This document shows, piece by piece, positions 34,814 to 44,318 of a stretch of DNA of 64,000 nt. Made by a program: the position numbers and the translations under genes. This DNA is from Kaustia mangrovi (lineage in GTDB: Bacteria > Pseudomonadota > Alphaproteobacteria > Rhizobiales > Im1), in NCBI RefSeq assembly GCF_015482775.1, contig NZ_CP058214.1, forward strand, positions 806,001-870,000, read 5' to 3'. The notes beneath the pieces are model-generated. The model did not search any database, had not been told where the DNA came from, and saw only the letters and a program-made list of their open reading frames with translations. The first letter of the stretch is position 1; every line of letters begins with the position of its first letter.

Positions 34814-35683
34814 ATGAGGCGCTTCCTCCAGATCGGCCCCACCGTCGTCTATCTCGGCGCCTTCATGCTGCTGCCGCTCCTGCTCATGGCCTATGTCTCC
34901 TTCCTGGAGCGCGGCCTCAATGGCGGCGTGCGCTGGGGCGAGCATACAGTGGAGGCCTATGTCTCCTTCCTGTTCGAGCGCAATCTCGACGATTCTCTGG
35001 CCCTCAACACCGACTACCTGCAGATCTTCCTGCGCTCCTTCTGGCTGTCGATCTCCACCACCGCCTTCGCGCTCCTGATCGGCTTCCCGACGGCGCTCTA
35101 TATCGCACTGCAGCCGCCGAAGAAGCGCAACCTGCTGATCTTCCTCGTCACCATCCCCTTCTGGACCAATCTCCTGGTACGCACCTATGCGTGGATCCTG
35201 CTCCTGCGCAATGGCGGGCTGATCGACGGGTCGCTCCACGGCCTCGGCCTGACGGACGGCCCGCTCAACGTGCTCTACACGCCGCTCGCCATCGCCATCG
35301 GGCTGACCTATTCCTTCCTGCCCTTCATGGTGCTGCCAATCTATACGAGCCTGGAGAAGCTCGATTTCCGGCTCGTCGAGGCCGCCTTCGATCTCGGCGC
35401 CGACCGCTGGAGGGCGCTGACCCGGGTGGTCATCCCGCTGTCCATGCCGGGGATCGTGGCAGGCTCCATCCTCGTCTTCGTGCCCTGCCTCGGCGCCTAT
35501 GTGACGCCGGAGCTGCTCGGCGGCGGCAAGGCGCTGATGATCGGCAATTTGATCCAGAGCCAGTTCGGGGCGGCGCGCAACTGGCCGTTCGGCGCGGCGC
35601 TCGCCTTCGCGCTGCTCGCCTTCGTGCTGATCGCCATGATGGCCTATCTCCTCGTCAACCGGCGCACCTCGGAGGCCCGCTGA
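34814..35683 (+). CDS. Polyamine-type ABC transporter permease (PotB-like)
   Basis: 289 residues, about six membrane spans. It begins FLQIGPTVVYLGAFMLLPLLLMAYVSF, and the EAA loop is VEAAFDLGADRWRALTRVVIPLSMPGI. LGAYVTPELLGGGKALMIGNLI is typical of PotB/PotH. The stop overlaps the start of the next permease (TGATG). Confidence 0.92.
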   Translation: MRRFLQIGPTVVYLGAFMLLPLLLMAYVSFLERGLNGGVRWGEHTVEAYVSFLFERNLDDSLALNTDYLQIFLRSFWLSISTTAFALLIGFPTALYIALQPPKKRNLLIFLVTIPFWTNLLVRTYAWILLLRNGGLIDGSLHGLGLTDGPLNVLYTPLAIAIGLTYSFLPFMVLPIYTSLEKLDFRLVEAAFDLGADRWRALTRVVIPLSMPGIVAGSILVFVPCLGAYVTPELLGGGKALMIGNLIQSQFGAARNWPFGAALAFALLAFVLIAMMAYLLVNRRTSEAR

Positions 35684-36528
35684 TGCAGGTCGATCCCAAA
35701 AATCCGCTCTGGCGCTTCCGCGGGGTCAGGACGACGACAATCCTGTTCTTCGTCTATCTCTATGTGCCGATCGTCATCCTGATCGCCCTGTCCTTCAACG
35801 ACAGCCGGCTCGCCACGATCTGGACCGGTTTCTCCACGCGCTGGTACGGCATCGTGGTGTCGAACCCGGATATCGTGCGCGCGGCGGAGAACTCGCTCAT
35901 CGTCGCCTCCACCGCGACATTGTCGGCGACCGTCCTCGCCACGCTCGCCGCCCTCGGCATGGCCAAGGGCCGCTTCGGCGCCCAGAACGCCGTCTCCGGG
36001 CTCATCGCGCTGCCGCTGACCGTGCCGGAGATCGTCACCGCCGTCGCCTCGCTCCTGTTCTTCGTGCTGATCGGCCTGCGGCTCGGGCTCCTGACGGTCA
36101 TCATCGCCCACACCGTCTTCTGCATCCCGTTCGCCTATCTGCCGATCCGCGCGCGGCTCGAGGGGCTCGACAGGACGCTGCTGGAGGCCTCCGCCGATCT
36201 CTACGCCAATGACTGGCAGACCTTCAGGCTGGTGACGTTGCCCTATCTGTGGCCCGGCATCCTGTCGGGCGCCATGCTGGCCTTCATCATCTCGCTCGAC
36301 GACTTCGTGATCACCTATTTCGTGGCCGGCGCCGGCGCGACGACGCTGCCCGTCTATATTTTCGGAATGATCCGCATCGGCGTGACGCCGGAGGTGAACG
36401 CGCTCTCCTCGCTCATGCTTCTGATTTCGATCCTGTTCGTGTCGCTGTCCTTCCTCGTCGGACGGCTGCGCCAGGAGACAGGATCGCCGCACACGGGAGG
36501 GGCGGCCGTGGGCACGGGGGACGAGTGA
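35683..36528 (+). CDS. Polyamine-type ABC transporter permease (PotC-like)
   Basis: 281 residues, about six membrane spans. YLYVPIVILIALSFNDSRL is the PotC/PotI-like opening, the EAA loop is LLEASADLYANDWQTFRLVTLPYLWPGI, and SLDDFVITYFVAGAGATTLPVYIF is a strong PotC signature. It forms the channel with the PotB-like subunit. The C-terminal tail is hydrophilic. Confidence 0.92.
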   Translation: MQVDPKNPLWRFRGVRTTTILFFVYLYVPIVILIALSFNDSRLATIWTGFSTRWYGIVVSNPDIVRAAENSLIVASTATLSATVLATLAALGMAKGRFGAQNAVSGLIALPLTVPEIVTAVASLLFFVLIGLRLGLLTVIIAHTVFCIPFAYLPIRARLEGLDRTLLEASADLYANDWQTFRLVTLPYLWPGILSGAMLAFIISLDDFVITYFVAGAGATTLPVYIFGMIRIGVTPEVNALSSLMLLISILFVSLSFLVGRLRQETGSPHTGGAAVGTGDE

Positions 36529-36556
36529 ACCGCCCATCAGACGGAGGTTTGACGTT

Positions 36557-37597
36557 ATGCGACTGGCAAAATACCTGATGGCCGCGGCCGGCGCGGTCCT
36601 GCTTGCCATGCCCGCCCATGCGGATGGCGAGCTCTTCCTCTACAACTGGTCGAACTACACCCCGCCCGAGCTTCTGCGGAAGTTCGAGGAGGAGACCGGC
36701 ATCAAGGTCACCCTCGATGTCTACGATTCCAACGAGACCCTGCTCGCCAAGCTCCAGGCGGGCGCGGCGGGCTACGACGTCATCGTGCCGTCGAGCTACA
36801 TGGTCAAGATCATGATCGACGAGGGGCTGCTGGAGAAGATCGACGCCGGCCAGATGGAGAACGGCTCGAAGATGATGGCGCCGCACGATACGCCGGACTT
36901 CGACCCCAAGCGCGAATATTCCGCGCCCTATATGTGGGGCACGACCGGCTTCTCCTACGATTCCGAGCGCGTGCCGGGCGGCGAGCTTCCGGAAAGCTGG
37001 AGCGCAGTGTTCGAGCCCATCGACGAGCTCAAGGGCCAGATCTTCATGCTCAATGACGAGGTGGAGGTCTACAATTCCGCGGCCTATTACGCGGGCGTGC
37101 CGAAATGCACAGAGGACCCGGCGGAAGCCCAGAAGATCCTCGACATCCTCACCGCCCAGAAGCCCTTCGTGGCCGCCTACAACTCCGACGGCACGATCGA
37201 GCGCATGGCGTCCGGCGAGGTCATCGCCCACCAGCAGTGGAACGGTGCCGCGCACCGCACCAAGGAGCAGCGCCCGAGTGTCGTCTATGTCTATCCCAAG
37301 GAGGGCATCACCTTCTGGAACGACAATTTCGCCGTGCCGAAGGGGGCGCCCAATCTGGAGAACGCCAAGATCTTCATCAACTGGATGATGAAGCCCGAGA
37401 ACATCGCGCAGGCGTCCAACTTCACCGGCTACATGAACGCCATCAAGGGGTCGACCGACCATATGGACGAGTCGCTCAAGAACGATCCCGCCGTGGCCAT
37501 GCCCGAGGAGTATGCCGACCGCCTGAGGCCGGCGGAGGACTGTTCCGACGCCGCGCGCGAGCTACGCAACCGCGTCTGGACACGGCTCAAGAGCTGA
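36557..37597 (+). CDS. Polyamine-type substrate-binding protein (PotD/PotF-like)
   Basis: 346 residues. A Sec signal peptide is cleaved near AHA-DG (residue 23). The mature protein starts ELFLYNWSNYTPPELL, followed by YDSNETLLAKLQAGAAGYDVIVPSSYMV, as in PotD/PotF spermidine/putrescine receptors; MWGTTGFSYDSERV and KEGITFWNDNFAVPKGAPN also match. The downstream acetylpolyamine amidohydrolase suggests acetylated polyamines as a possible ligand. A GC hairpin follows the stop. Confidence 0.9.
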   Translation: MRLAKYLMAAAGAVLLAMPAHADGELFLYNWSNYTPPELLRKFEEETGIKVTLDVYDSNETLLAKLQAGAAGYDVIVPSSYMVKIMIDEGLLEKIDAGQMENGSKMMAPHDTPDFDPKREYSAPYMWGTTGFSYDSERVPGGELPESWSAVFEPIDELKGQIFMLNDEVEVYNSAAYYAGVPKCTEDPAEAQKILDILTAQKPFVAAYNSDGTIERMASGEVIAHQQWNGAAHRTKEQRPSVVYVYPKEGITFWNDNFAVPKGAPNLENAKIFINWMMKPENIAQASNFTGYMNAIKGSTDHMDESLKNDPAVAMPEEYADRLRPAEDCSDAARELRNRVWTRLKS

Positions 37598-37615
37598 TGC
37601 CATAACGCCGGAAGA

Positions 37616-37653
37616 CGGACGGGCCGGCCCTTCGGGCGGCGAAGGCCCGTCCG
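37616..37653 (+). terminator. Hairpin after the polyamine-binding protein gene
   Basis: CGGACGGGCC (37616-37625) pairs perfectly with GGCCCGTCCG (37644-37653) over an 18-nt loop, followed by CCCTTCCCTTT. It could be a partial terminator separating transporter and enzyme genes. Confidence 0.6.
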
Positions 37654-37686
37654 CCCTTCCCTTTCCCAGGAGCTCGGAAATTCGCG

Positions 37687-38589
37687 ATGGCCCCGCCGGA
37701 CACTGTCACGCTCGCACTGTGGGCGACCAACCTGTCGCGTCCGCTCTCAAGCCTCGATGACTGGGCCGCACGCGTCGATGCGCGGCTGGCCGACGCGAAG
37801 GCCGCCGGCGCCCGGCTCCTCGTCATGCCGGAATATGCCTGCGAGCAGTGGCTGTCCTTCAGGCCCGACGGCCTGCCCGCCACGCAGGAGATCGCGTGGA
37901 TGGGCGAGCGCGCGCCGGACGCGCTGGAGCGGCTGCGCCCGCTCGTTGCGCGCCACGGCGTGGGGCTCCTTGCGGGCACCATGCCCTGGGCCGTCGATGG
38001 CGGCTTTGCCAACCGCGCCTGGCTTCTGCTGCCGGACGGTCGCGAGATCGCGCATGACAAGCTCGTGCTCACGCCCGCGGAGATGGATCCGGAAGGCTGG
38101 CAGCTTGAGACCGGCAGCGAGATCCCGGTCGTCGACTGGGACGGAATGAGGCTTGCCCCCCTCGTTTGCCTCGATGTGGAGATGCCGGCCATCTCGGTCG
38201 CGCTCGCCCGCCATTCGGTCGACCTGCTGCTCGTGCCGTCCCAGACGGCAAGGCTGGCGGGCTATTCCCGGGTCTTCGGCTGCGCGAGGGCGCGCGCGGT
38301 GGAGCTTCTCTGCGCGGTGGCGGCGACCGGTTGCGTCGGCATCAGCGCCGTCGGCAACGCCAATGTGTCGGGCTGCGCGGTCTTCGTGCCCTGCGAACGG
38401 GCGCTCGGGTCCACGGGGCTGCATGCCGAGATCGCGCCGACCGACGGTGCGGACATGGACGACGAACCGTTCCTCGTCGCCCGGGACATCCCCCTGGGCG
38501 TCATTGCCAAGCTTCGTGCCGGCGGCGCCGAGGTCTGGCCCGGCGCATGGGATGCGCATCACATCACGATCCGGGAGGTATCCAGGTGA
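37687..38589 (+). CDS. Carbon-nitrogen hydrolase (nitrilase superfamily)
   Basis: 300 residues. The Glu-Lys-Cys triad is visible: Glu49 in VMPEYACEQW, Lys125 in AHDKLVLTPAEMD, and Cys161 in LVCLDVEMP. Members hydrolyse amides, nitriles or carbamoyl groups. The downstream acetylpolyamine amidohydrolase (GTGA overlap) and upstream polyamine-type importer suggest an amide made during polyamine or acetylpolyamine breakdown, e.g. an N-carbamoyl or gamma-amide intermediate; the exact reaction is not evident. Confidence 0.85.
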   Translation: MAPPDTVTLALWATNLSRPLSSLDDWAARVDARLADAKAAGARLLVMPEYACEQWLSFRPDGLPATQEIAWMGERAPDALERLRPLVARHGVGLLAGTMPWAVDGGFANRAWLLLPDGREIAHDKLVLTPAEMDPEGWQLETGSEIPVVDWDGMRLAPLVCLDVEMPAISVALARHSVDLLLVPSQTARLAGYSRVFGCARARAVELLCAVAATGCVGISAVGNANVSGCAVFVPCERALGSTGLHAEIAPTDGADMDDEPFLVARDIPLGVIAKLRAGGAEVWPGAWDAHHITIREVSR

Positions 38590-39617
38590 AGATCGTCTTT
38601 TCGCAGGACCACAAGTTCCAGGACGGCAAGTCGGAGCTGATCGACGGCCAGATCCAGCCGCCGGTGGAGAAGCCGGCCCGCGCCGAGCAGATCCTCTCGG
38701 CGGTGACGGAGGCGCGCATCGGCGAGGTGCTGGCGCCGGCGCCTGTCGACCGCGCGCTTCTCCAGACGGTCCACACGCCTGCCTATCTCGACTTCCTCGA
38801 AACGGCCTGGGACGAATGGGTCGCAGCCCATGGCGACTGGGATGCGCTGCCCCTCGACTGGCCCGCGCGCACCTTCACCCACCGCGTGCCGGAGGCCATC
38901 GACGGCAAGATGGGCTACTACTCCTTCGATGCCGGAACGCCCATCACATCGGGCACATGGCGTGCGGTCACGGCCTCCGCAAGCGTCGCCGCCACCGGCG
39001 CCACCCTCGTGGCCGACGGCGAGCGCGCGGTCTTCAGCCTGTGCCGCCCGCCCGGCCACCACGCGGCAGCGGACGTCTATGGCGGCTACTGCTTCATCAA
39101 CAACGCCGCCGTGGCGGTCGAGGCCCTGCGGGCGCGCGGCTTCTCCCGGCCCGCCATCATCGATGTGGACTATCATCACGGCAACGGTACCCAGGCGATC
39201 TTCTATGGCCGCGGCGATGTCTTCTTCGCCTCGATCCATGCCGATCCGCGCCAGGAGTTCCCCTATTTCCTCGGCTATGCCGACGAGACGGGCGACGGTG
39301 CGGGCGAAGGCGCGAACGCCAACTTTCCCCTGCGCTGGGGCACGGGCTGGAAAAGCGGCTACGAGGAGGCGCTCGAGGCGGCCCTCGACCGCATCGCGGC
39401 CTATGGGCCCGACGTGCTCGTCGTCTCGCTCGGGGCCGACACCTATCACGAGGACCCAATCTCGCAGTTCACGCTCGACACCGACGACTTCCCGCGCATC
39501 GGCGAGCACCTGAAGCGCGCCGGGCTCCCGACGCTCTTCGTCATGGAGGGCGGCTACGCCATCGACGCGCTCGGCCGCAACGTCGCCAACGTGCTCTCAG
39601 GCTTCGAGGGCGCGTGA
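38586..39617 (+). CDS. Acetylpolyamine amidohydrolase (histone deacetylase family)
   Basis: 343 residues, the size of characterised acetylpolyamine amidohydrolases (about 341). A GTG start (MKIVFSQDHKFQDGKSEL) overlaps the upstream stop. Catalytic features include the tandem His of PPGHHA (158-159), zinc ligands Asp195 and His197 in DVDYHHGNGTQ, Asp285 in SLGADTYHEDP, and the transition-state Tyr324 in MEGGY. The GKMGYYSFDAGTPI loop matches the insertion that restricts the active site in polyamine deacetylases. It should free polyamines from N-acetyl derivatives imported by the upstream transporter. Confidence 0.9.
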   Translation: MKIVFSQDHKFQDGKSELIDGQIQPPVEKPARAEQILSAVTEARIGEVLAPAPVDRALLQTVHTPAYLDFLETAWDEWVAAHGDWDALPLDWPARTFTHRVPEAIDGKMGYYSFDAGTPITSGTWRAVTASASVAATGATLVADGERAVFSLCRPPGHHAAADVYGGYCFINNAAVAVEALRARGFSRPAIIDVDYHHGNGTQAIFYGRGDVFFASIHADPRQEFPYFLGYADETGDGAGEGANANFPLRWGTGWKSGYEEALEAALDRIAAYGPDVLVVSLGADTYHEDPISQFTLDTDDFPRIGEHLKRAGLPTLFVMEGGYAIDALGRNVANVLSGFEGA

Positions 39618-39633
39618 GAGCACGGCCCGGCTC

Positions 39634-40368
39634 TCATCGCGAAAGCCGGGCTTCGTCGCCGAGCGCCACGGTGCCCGGCCGGACAACGGAGCAGAGCACG
39701 CCGAAGCCCTTGCCGTTCTCCGAGGAGATCGCGGCAAGGATACGCTTGTCGAAGGGCAGATCGGGCTGGCCGATCATGGTGAAGGCGCAGCGTTCGCACG
39801 GCTCCACGATCCGAAGCTCCGCCTCGCCGATCCCGATCCGCCGGCCGATCCAGCCGGTTTCGGCAAAGCCCACGGCGTCGTCGCCCGTATCCAGCACCAG
39901 ATTGGGCCGGAACCGGCGCTCGTCGATGACCGCGTCGGGAAGGATTCGGCGCAGCGCGGCAAGCGACGACGTGGTCAGCAGATGGATCGCCGCGCGCTCG
40001 TAGCGCGGCTGAACGGGCTTAGAGCCATCGCCAGCCCCGCCGGGATGCGGCCTGATCTCGACAGGGAAGCCGAAATGGGCAGCAAGCGCCGCGCGCGCCG
40101 CCTCCCCGCCGGCCCGCATCCAGTCGCCGCCGGCAAGGCGGATCTCCGCGCCCTCGCCCGCAAGCCGTGCGGAGACCTCGGGCGCGATCCGCCAACGCTT
40201 CTCCCGCTCCGGGCCCGCAACGCCCCCGGTCTCGGCATCGGCAATGCCCCACCGCCGGTCGCCCGCCACGCCATCCGGCCCGATATGGCCGGCCTCGAGC
40301 CGCTCGCCGCCGAGCGAGCTCACCGGATAGCGCCACAGGGCGGTAACTTTTCCCGCGAAATCCGTCAT
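39634..40368 (-). CDS. MOSC domain protein
   Basis: 244 residues. The N-terminal beta-barrel (VTALWRYPVSSLGGERL) and the MOSC core with FRPNLVLDT and the Cys region EPCERCAFTMIGQPDLPFDKRIL are visible. MOSC proteins bind the molybdenum cofactor or act as mARC-type reductases; the Cys in EPCERC is the usual candidate ligand. A stand-alone protein without ferredoxin or PLP domains. It is convergent with the amidohydrolase gene (16-nt gap). Confidence 0.85.
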   Translation of the reverse strand: MTDFAGKVTALWRYPVSSLGGERLEAGHIGPDGVAGDRRWGIADAETGGVAGPEREKRWRIAPEVSARLAGEGAEIRLAGGDWMRAGGEAARAALAAHFGFPVEIRPHPGGAGDGSKPVQPRYERAAIHLLTTSSLAALRRILPDAVIDERRFRPNLVLDTGDDAVGFAETGWIGRRIGIGEAELRIVEPCERCAFTMIGQPDLPFDKRILAAISSENGKGFGVLCSVVRPGTVALGDEARLSR

Positions 40369-40418
40369 GGCCTGCCCTCCCCGTCCTGTCGCTCCGCCGC
40401 GCCGGACCTGAAGGCCGT

Positions 40419-42188
40419 TCAGGCCGTCTTCGGCGGCAGCGCCCCGTCATCGTCGCCCGGGGCCGGTTCCCCCGGTCCGTCCGGTGCCTCGAGCGCATTA
40501 TGCACGGCGGAGACGGCATCGGCGACGGTCGTCCTGAAGCGGACATCGGGCGGGCGGATGCCGTGGAGCAGAAGGGCACGCCGGATCGGCTTCGACGCGC
40601 CGGTGACATAGACGGTCGCGCCCTGGCGGCTGGCCTTGCGCACGAAGCCCTCCATGGTCGCGGCCGCCGTGGAATCGAGGAACGGCACGGCGGAGACGTC
40701 GAGCACATAGGCGCCCGGCTGTTCCGCGATCCGGTCGAGCGCGGCAGCAACCGTCGCCGCGGCCCCGAAGAAGAACGCGCCGGAGATCCGGCACACGACG
40801 ACATTCGCATCCGCGCCGAGCTCGGCGTCGTAGGGCCGCCGGCTGCCGTTCTCGGCACTGTCGGCCTTGTCGTCCTCCACGATGGGTCGGGTCGCATGCT
40901 CGACCGCGACAGCCTGCGCCATGCGATGCATGAAGAGCAGCGTGCCGAGCCCGAAGCCAACGAGAATGCCGGTCGTGAGATCGTCGAACACGGTGAGCAG
41001 GAAGGTCGCCAGCAGCACCAGCGCGTCGCCGCGCGAGGCCCTGAGCAGGATCGCGAATTCGTGCTTCTCCACCATGTTCCAGGCGACCTGCGCCAGGACG
41101 GCCGCCAGGGCGGCGAGCGGGATATAGGCGGCAAGCGGCGCGGCGACCAGCATGAAGGCGAGCAGGAACAGCGAGTGCAGCATGCCCGACACCGGCCCCC
41201 GGGCGCCGGAACGCACATTGGTCGCCGTACGCGCGATGGTGCCCGTGACGCAGATGCCGCCGAACAGGGCCGAGCCCACATTGGCCGCCCCTTGCGCGAC
41301 GAGCTCGCAATTGGAGCGGTGCCGCCGCCCTGTCATGCTGTCGGCGACGACCGCGGACAGGAGGCTCTCGATGCTGCCGAGCAGGGCGAAGGAGAGCGCA
41401 GCGGGCAGCACCTCCATGACCTTGTCCATCGTCAGCACGGGCAGATGCGGCATGGGAAGCGATTGCGGAATACCGCCGAAGCGCGTGCCGATGGTCTCCA
41501 CCGGAAGGCCGAGCGCCCAGGCGCCGAGCGAGGCCGCCACCACGCCGATCAGCAGGCCCGGCCAGTGCGGGCGGTAGCGCCGGATGCCGAAGATCAGCGC
41601 GAGCGTGGCAAGCGACACCGCGACCGCGGAGGCGCTCACGCTCGGCAGGGCGTCGGCAAGCGTGGCGAGCTTCTCCGCGACCGGCCCCGGCTCGGGCCCG
41701 TCGAGCGTGATCCCCAGAAGCTCCTTGAGCTGGCTGATGAAGATGATGACGCCGATGCCGGCGGTGAAGCCGACGGTCACGGGATAGGGGATGTATTTGA
41801 CGAAGGTGCCGAGCCGCAGGCTGCCGGCGACCAGCAGGATGAACCCGCTGAGGAAGGTCGCGAGGATCAGCCCGTCCACACCGTGCACCGTGACGGTCGC
41901 CGCGACCAGAACGATAAAGGCGCCCGCAGGCCCGCCGATCTGGAACCGGCTGCCGCCAAGCGCGGAGACGAGGAAGCCGCCGACGATGGCGGTGTAGAGA
42001 CCGCGGTCGGGCGTCACGCCGGAAGCGATCGCGATCGCCATGGACAGCGGCAGCGCGACGATCGCGACCGTGAGGCCGGCAATGGCGTCGGCGCGCAGAT
42101 CGCCGGGCCCGTAGCGCTCGCGAAGGACGGTGACCAGTTTGGGTGTGTAGAGCTCCAGAAGGCTCGGCTCGCCGGATCGGGCTGTCAT
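40419..42188 (-). CDS. SulP-family anion transporter with STAS domain
   Basis: 589 residues. About 10-12 membrane spans with the SulP signature near the N-terminus (AIVALPLSMAIAIASGVTPDRGLYTAIVGG) and GGSRFQIGGPAGAFIVLVA. After about residue 420 there is a C-terminal STAS domain (VVCRISGAFFFGAAATVAAAL, then VLDVSAVPFLDSTAAATMEGF) with the usual Asp-Ser pair. It transports sulfate, bicarbonate or dicarboxylates. The start at MTARSGEP was chosen because the longer frame would begin within a non-coding inverted repeat. Confidence 0.9.
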   Translation of the reverse strand: MTARSGEPSLLELYTPKLVTVLRERYGPGDLRADAIAGLTVAIVALPLSMAIAIASGVTPDRGLYTAIVGGFLVSALGGSRFQIGGPAGAFIVLVAATVTVHGVDGLILATFLSGFILLVAGSLRLGTFVKYIPYPVTVGFTAGIGVIIFISQLKELLGITLDGPEPGPVAEKLATLADALPSVSASAVAVSLATLALIFGIRRYRPHWPGLLIGVVAASLGAWALGLPVETIGTRFGGIPQSLPMPHLPVLTMDKVMEVLPAALSFALLGSIESLLSAVVADSMTGRRHRSNCELVAQGAANVGSALFGGICVTGTIARTATNVRSGARGPVSGMLHSLFLLAFMLVAAPLAAYIPLAALAAVLAQVAWNMVEKHEFAILLRASRGDALVLLATFLLTVFDDLTTGILVGFGLGTLLFMHRMAQAVAVEHATRPIVEDDKADSAENGSRRPYDAELGADANVVVCRISGAFFFGAAATVAAALDRIAEQPGAYVLDVSAVPFLDSTAAATMEGFVRKASRQGATVYVTGASKPIRRALLLHGIRPPDVRFRTTVADAVSAVHNALEAPDGPGEPAPGDDDGALPPKTA

Positions 42189-42695
42189 GGCGTATCGTTC
42201 CAAAGCCGCTCGGGGCGTCCTGCGGGCGATCCCGGCAGCGGGGCCAGAGATATGGATCAACCGATGAAGGGTCCGCCCGGTCCGGCATGCCGAAGCCCCT
42301 TGGAGCAAGTTGAATCCAACGGCAAACGCCTTGCTCCAACCCATTGAAACAGATCGGATTACCGCCCCGGCACCCGAGTTCGGTTCAAGGGGCGTTCGAT
42401 CTGACGGCGCACACGCCGGGCCCCGTTTGCGCGACAGGACACGCAGCGTCGGCAGGCCAAGGATCGGCGGAAACTCTCCTGAATTGACCTGAGATGTATG
42501 TCACTTCGCGCGCGCAATGTCCATAAGCGCACCCATATCGCTCAGGAGACATCCCGCCGCATGCCCGATGGGAACCGTGCGGCGGATCTGTCGGTGCAAC
42601 CGGCGGTTCCAGCCGTCAAATTGCCATGGTTGTCCGCCATGTCATGCCACAATCCGTCCACGAACCGTCTCCAACCTGAACGAGGGGCAATGACG
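42189..42695. other. 507-bp divergent intergenic region (SulP / opgD)
   Basis: No convincing gene. It must hold both divergent promoters. The only clear structure is the inverted repeat at 42300-42339; a 60-codon ORF inside it has no ribosome-binding site or domain. Confidence 0.6.
42300..42339. repeat. Perfect 10-bp inverted repeat
   Basis: TTGGAGCAAG and CTTGCTCCAA with a 20-nt spacer. It shares the outer arm core GAGCAA..TTGCTC with the 53-bp cobT-cobS hairpin repeats, so both may belong to one family of dispersed intergenic palindromes. Confidence 0.7.
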
Positions 42696-44288
42696 ATGGC
42701 CATATCCGTCCGGCGCCGCCGTTTCCTCCAGACCGCCCTTGCCGCAGCCGCTCTCGCGCCCGCAGCCGGGTCGTGGCGGCGCGCGCTCGCACAGCCCGCC
42801 GGGCTCGATCTCGCGGACGGAGAAGCCTTCAGCTTCGAAGGGCTGATCGAGCGCGCCAGGGCCATGGCGGAGGCGCCTTACGACCCGCCACAACCGCCCC
42901 GGCCGGATATCCTCGGCAAGATCGACTACGACGCCCATGGCAAGCTGCACTATCGCCGCGAATTTGCCGCCTTCGCGGACGGATCGGGCGTCTATCCGGC
43001 GACCTTCTTCCATCTCGGGCAGTATTTCCAGAAGCCCGTGCACATCTTCCTCGTCGAGAACGGCGAGGCGCGCGAGGTGGTCTACGAGAGCGCCTATTTC
43101 GACATGCCGGCCGACAGCATTGCCCGGCAGCTTCCCGACAATAGTGGCTTCGCGGGCTTCCGCCTGCACGAGTCGATCAATCGCGACGACTGGAAAACCC
43201 AGGACTGGGTCGCCTTCCTCGGCGCCTCCTATTTCCGTGCCATCGGCTCGCTCGGCCAATACGGCCTGTCGGCGCGCGGCGTCGCCGTCGACACTGCCGT
43301 GACGAGCGGCGAGGAATTCCCCGATTTCCGGGAGTTCTATATCGAACCGGCACAGTCGGAGGACGCGCCCGTCACGGTGTGCGCCCTGCTCGACGGGCCG
43401 AGCATCGCGGGCGCCTTCCGCTTCGAGATCCGGCGCGGCGAAGGCGTGACGATGGACGTCGATTCACGCCTCTTCCTGCGCGCCGACATCGAGCGGCTCG
43501 GCGTCGCGCCGCTGACCAGCATGTTCTGGTATTCGGAGCAGAACAGGCCCTACCGCACCGATTGGCGCCCGGAGATCCACGATTCCGACGGGCTGGCGCT
43601 GTGGACGGGTGGCGGGGAACGCCTCTGGCGCCCGCTGAACAACCCGGACATCACCCGCGTCTCCGCCTTCTCCGACGACAATCCGCGCGGCTTCGGCCTC
43701 ATGCAGCGCGACCGCGAGCCCACCCACTATCTCGACGGCGTGCTCTATCACCGCCGGCCGAGCCTGTGGGTGGAGCCGCTCGACCGCTGGGGCGCCGGCG
43801 AGGTGCAGCTCGTCGAGATCCCGACCGACGACGAGATCCACGACAATATCGTCGCCTTCTGGGTGCCGAAGGAGCCGGCCCGGGCCGGACAGGCGCTGAA
43901 CTACCGCTATCGCCTCTACTGGCAGGGCGACAATCCCTTCCCCGTCGACGCGCTCGCCCGCACGGTGGCGACGCGGATCGGACGCGGCGGCGAGGCCGGC
44001 AAGCCCCGGCCCGAGGGCGTGAACAAGTTCGTGGTGGAATTCGAGGGCTCGGCGCTCGACGGCTTCACGCGGGACACCCCGCCGGAGGTGGAGATCACCG
44101 CCTCGCGCGGCACGGTTTCCCTCATCCAGGCCGAACCCGTGCCCGACACGCCGCTCTGGCGGGCGGTCTTCGACCTGAAGGCGGAGGGCGCCGACCCGGT
44201 CGAGATCCGCCTCTACCTGCGCAAGGGCGGCGAACCTCTCACGGAAACCTGGCTCTACCAGCACCTGCCGACGCTCAACGCCTCGTGA
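42696..44288 (+). CDS. opgD: Periplasmic glucan biosynthesis protein (OpgD/MdoD family)
   Basis: 530 residues. A twin-arginine signal (RRRRFLQ, then a hydrophobic Ala-rich stretch, cleavage near ALA-QP) indicates Tat export, as known for OpgD rather than OpgG. The mature protein has the family blocks FSFEGLIERARAMAEAPY, IDYDAHGKLHYRREF, FLGASYFRAIGSLGQYGLSARG and ERLWRPLNNP, with a C-terminal Ig-like domain. It shapes the backbone of osmoregulated periplasmic glucans. The ATG at 42696 has GAGGGG 8 nt upstream; the ATG at 42690 is too close to it. No opgH glucosyltransferase is nearby. Confidence 0.88.
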   Translation: MAISVRRRRFLQTALAAAALAPAAGSWRRALAQPAGLDLADGEAFSFEGLIERARAMAEAPYDPPQPPRPDILGKIDYDAHGKLHYRREFAAFADGSGVYPATFFHLGQYFQKPVHIFLVENGEAREVVYESAYFDMPADSIARQLPDNSGFAGFRLHESINRDDWKTQDWVAFLGASYFRAIGSLGQYGLSARGVAVDTAVTSGEEFPDFREFYIEPAQSEDAPVTVCALLDGPSIAGAFRFEIRRGEGVTMDVDSRLFLRADIERLGVAPLTSMFWYSEQNRPYRTDWRPEIHDSDGLALWTGGGERLWRPLNNPDITRVSAFSDDNPRGFGLMQRDREPTHYLDGVLYHRRPSLWVEPLDRWGAGEVQLVEIPTDDEIHDNIVAFWVPKEPARAGQALNYRYRLYWQGDNPFPVDALARTVATRIGRGGEAGKPRPEGVNKFVVEFEGSALDGFTRDTPPEVEITASRGTVSLIQAEPVPDTPLWRAVFDLKAEGADPVEIRLYLRKGGEPLTETWLYQHLPTLNAS

Positions 44289-44318
44289 CGTGACGGCGAA
44301 GGGGTTTGAGGCCTCGCC

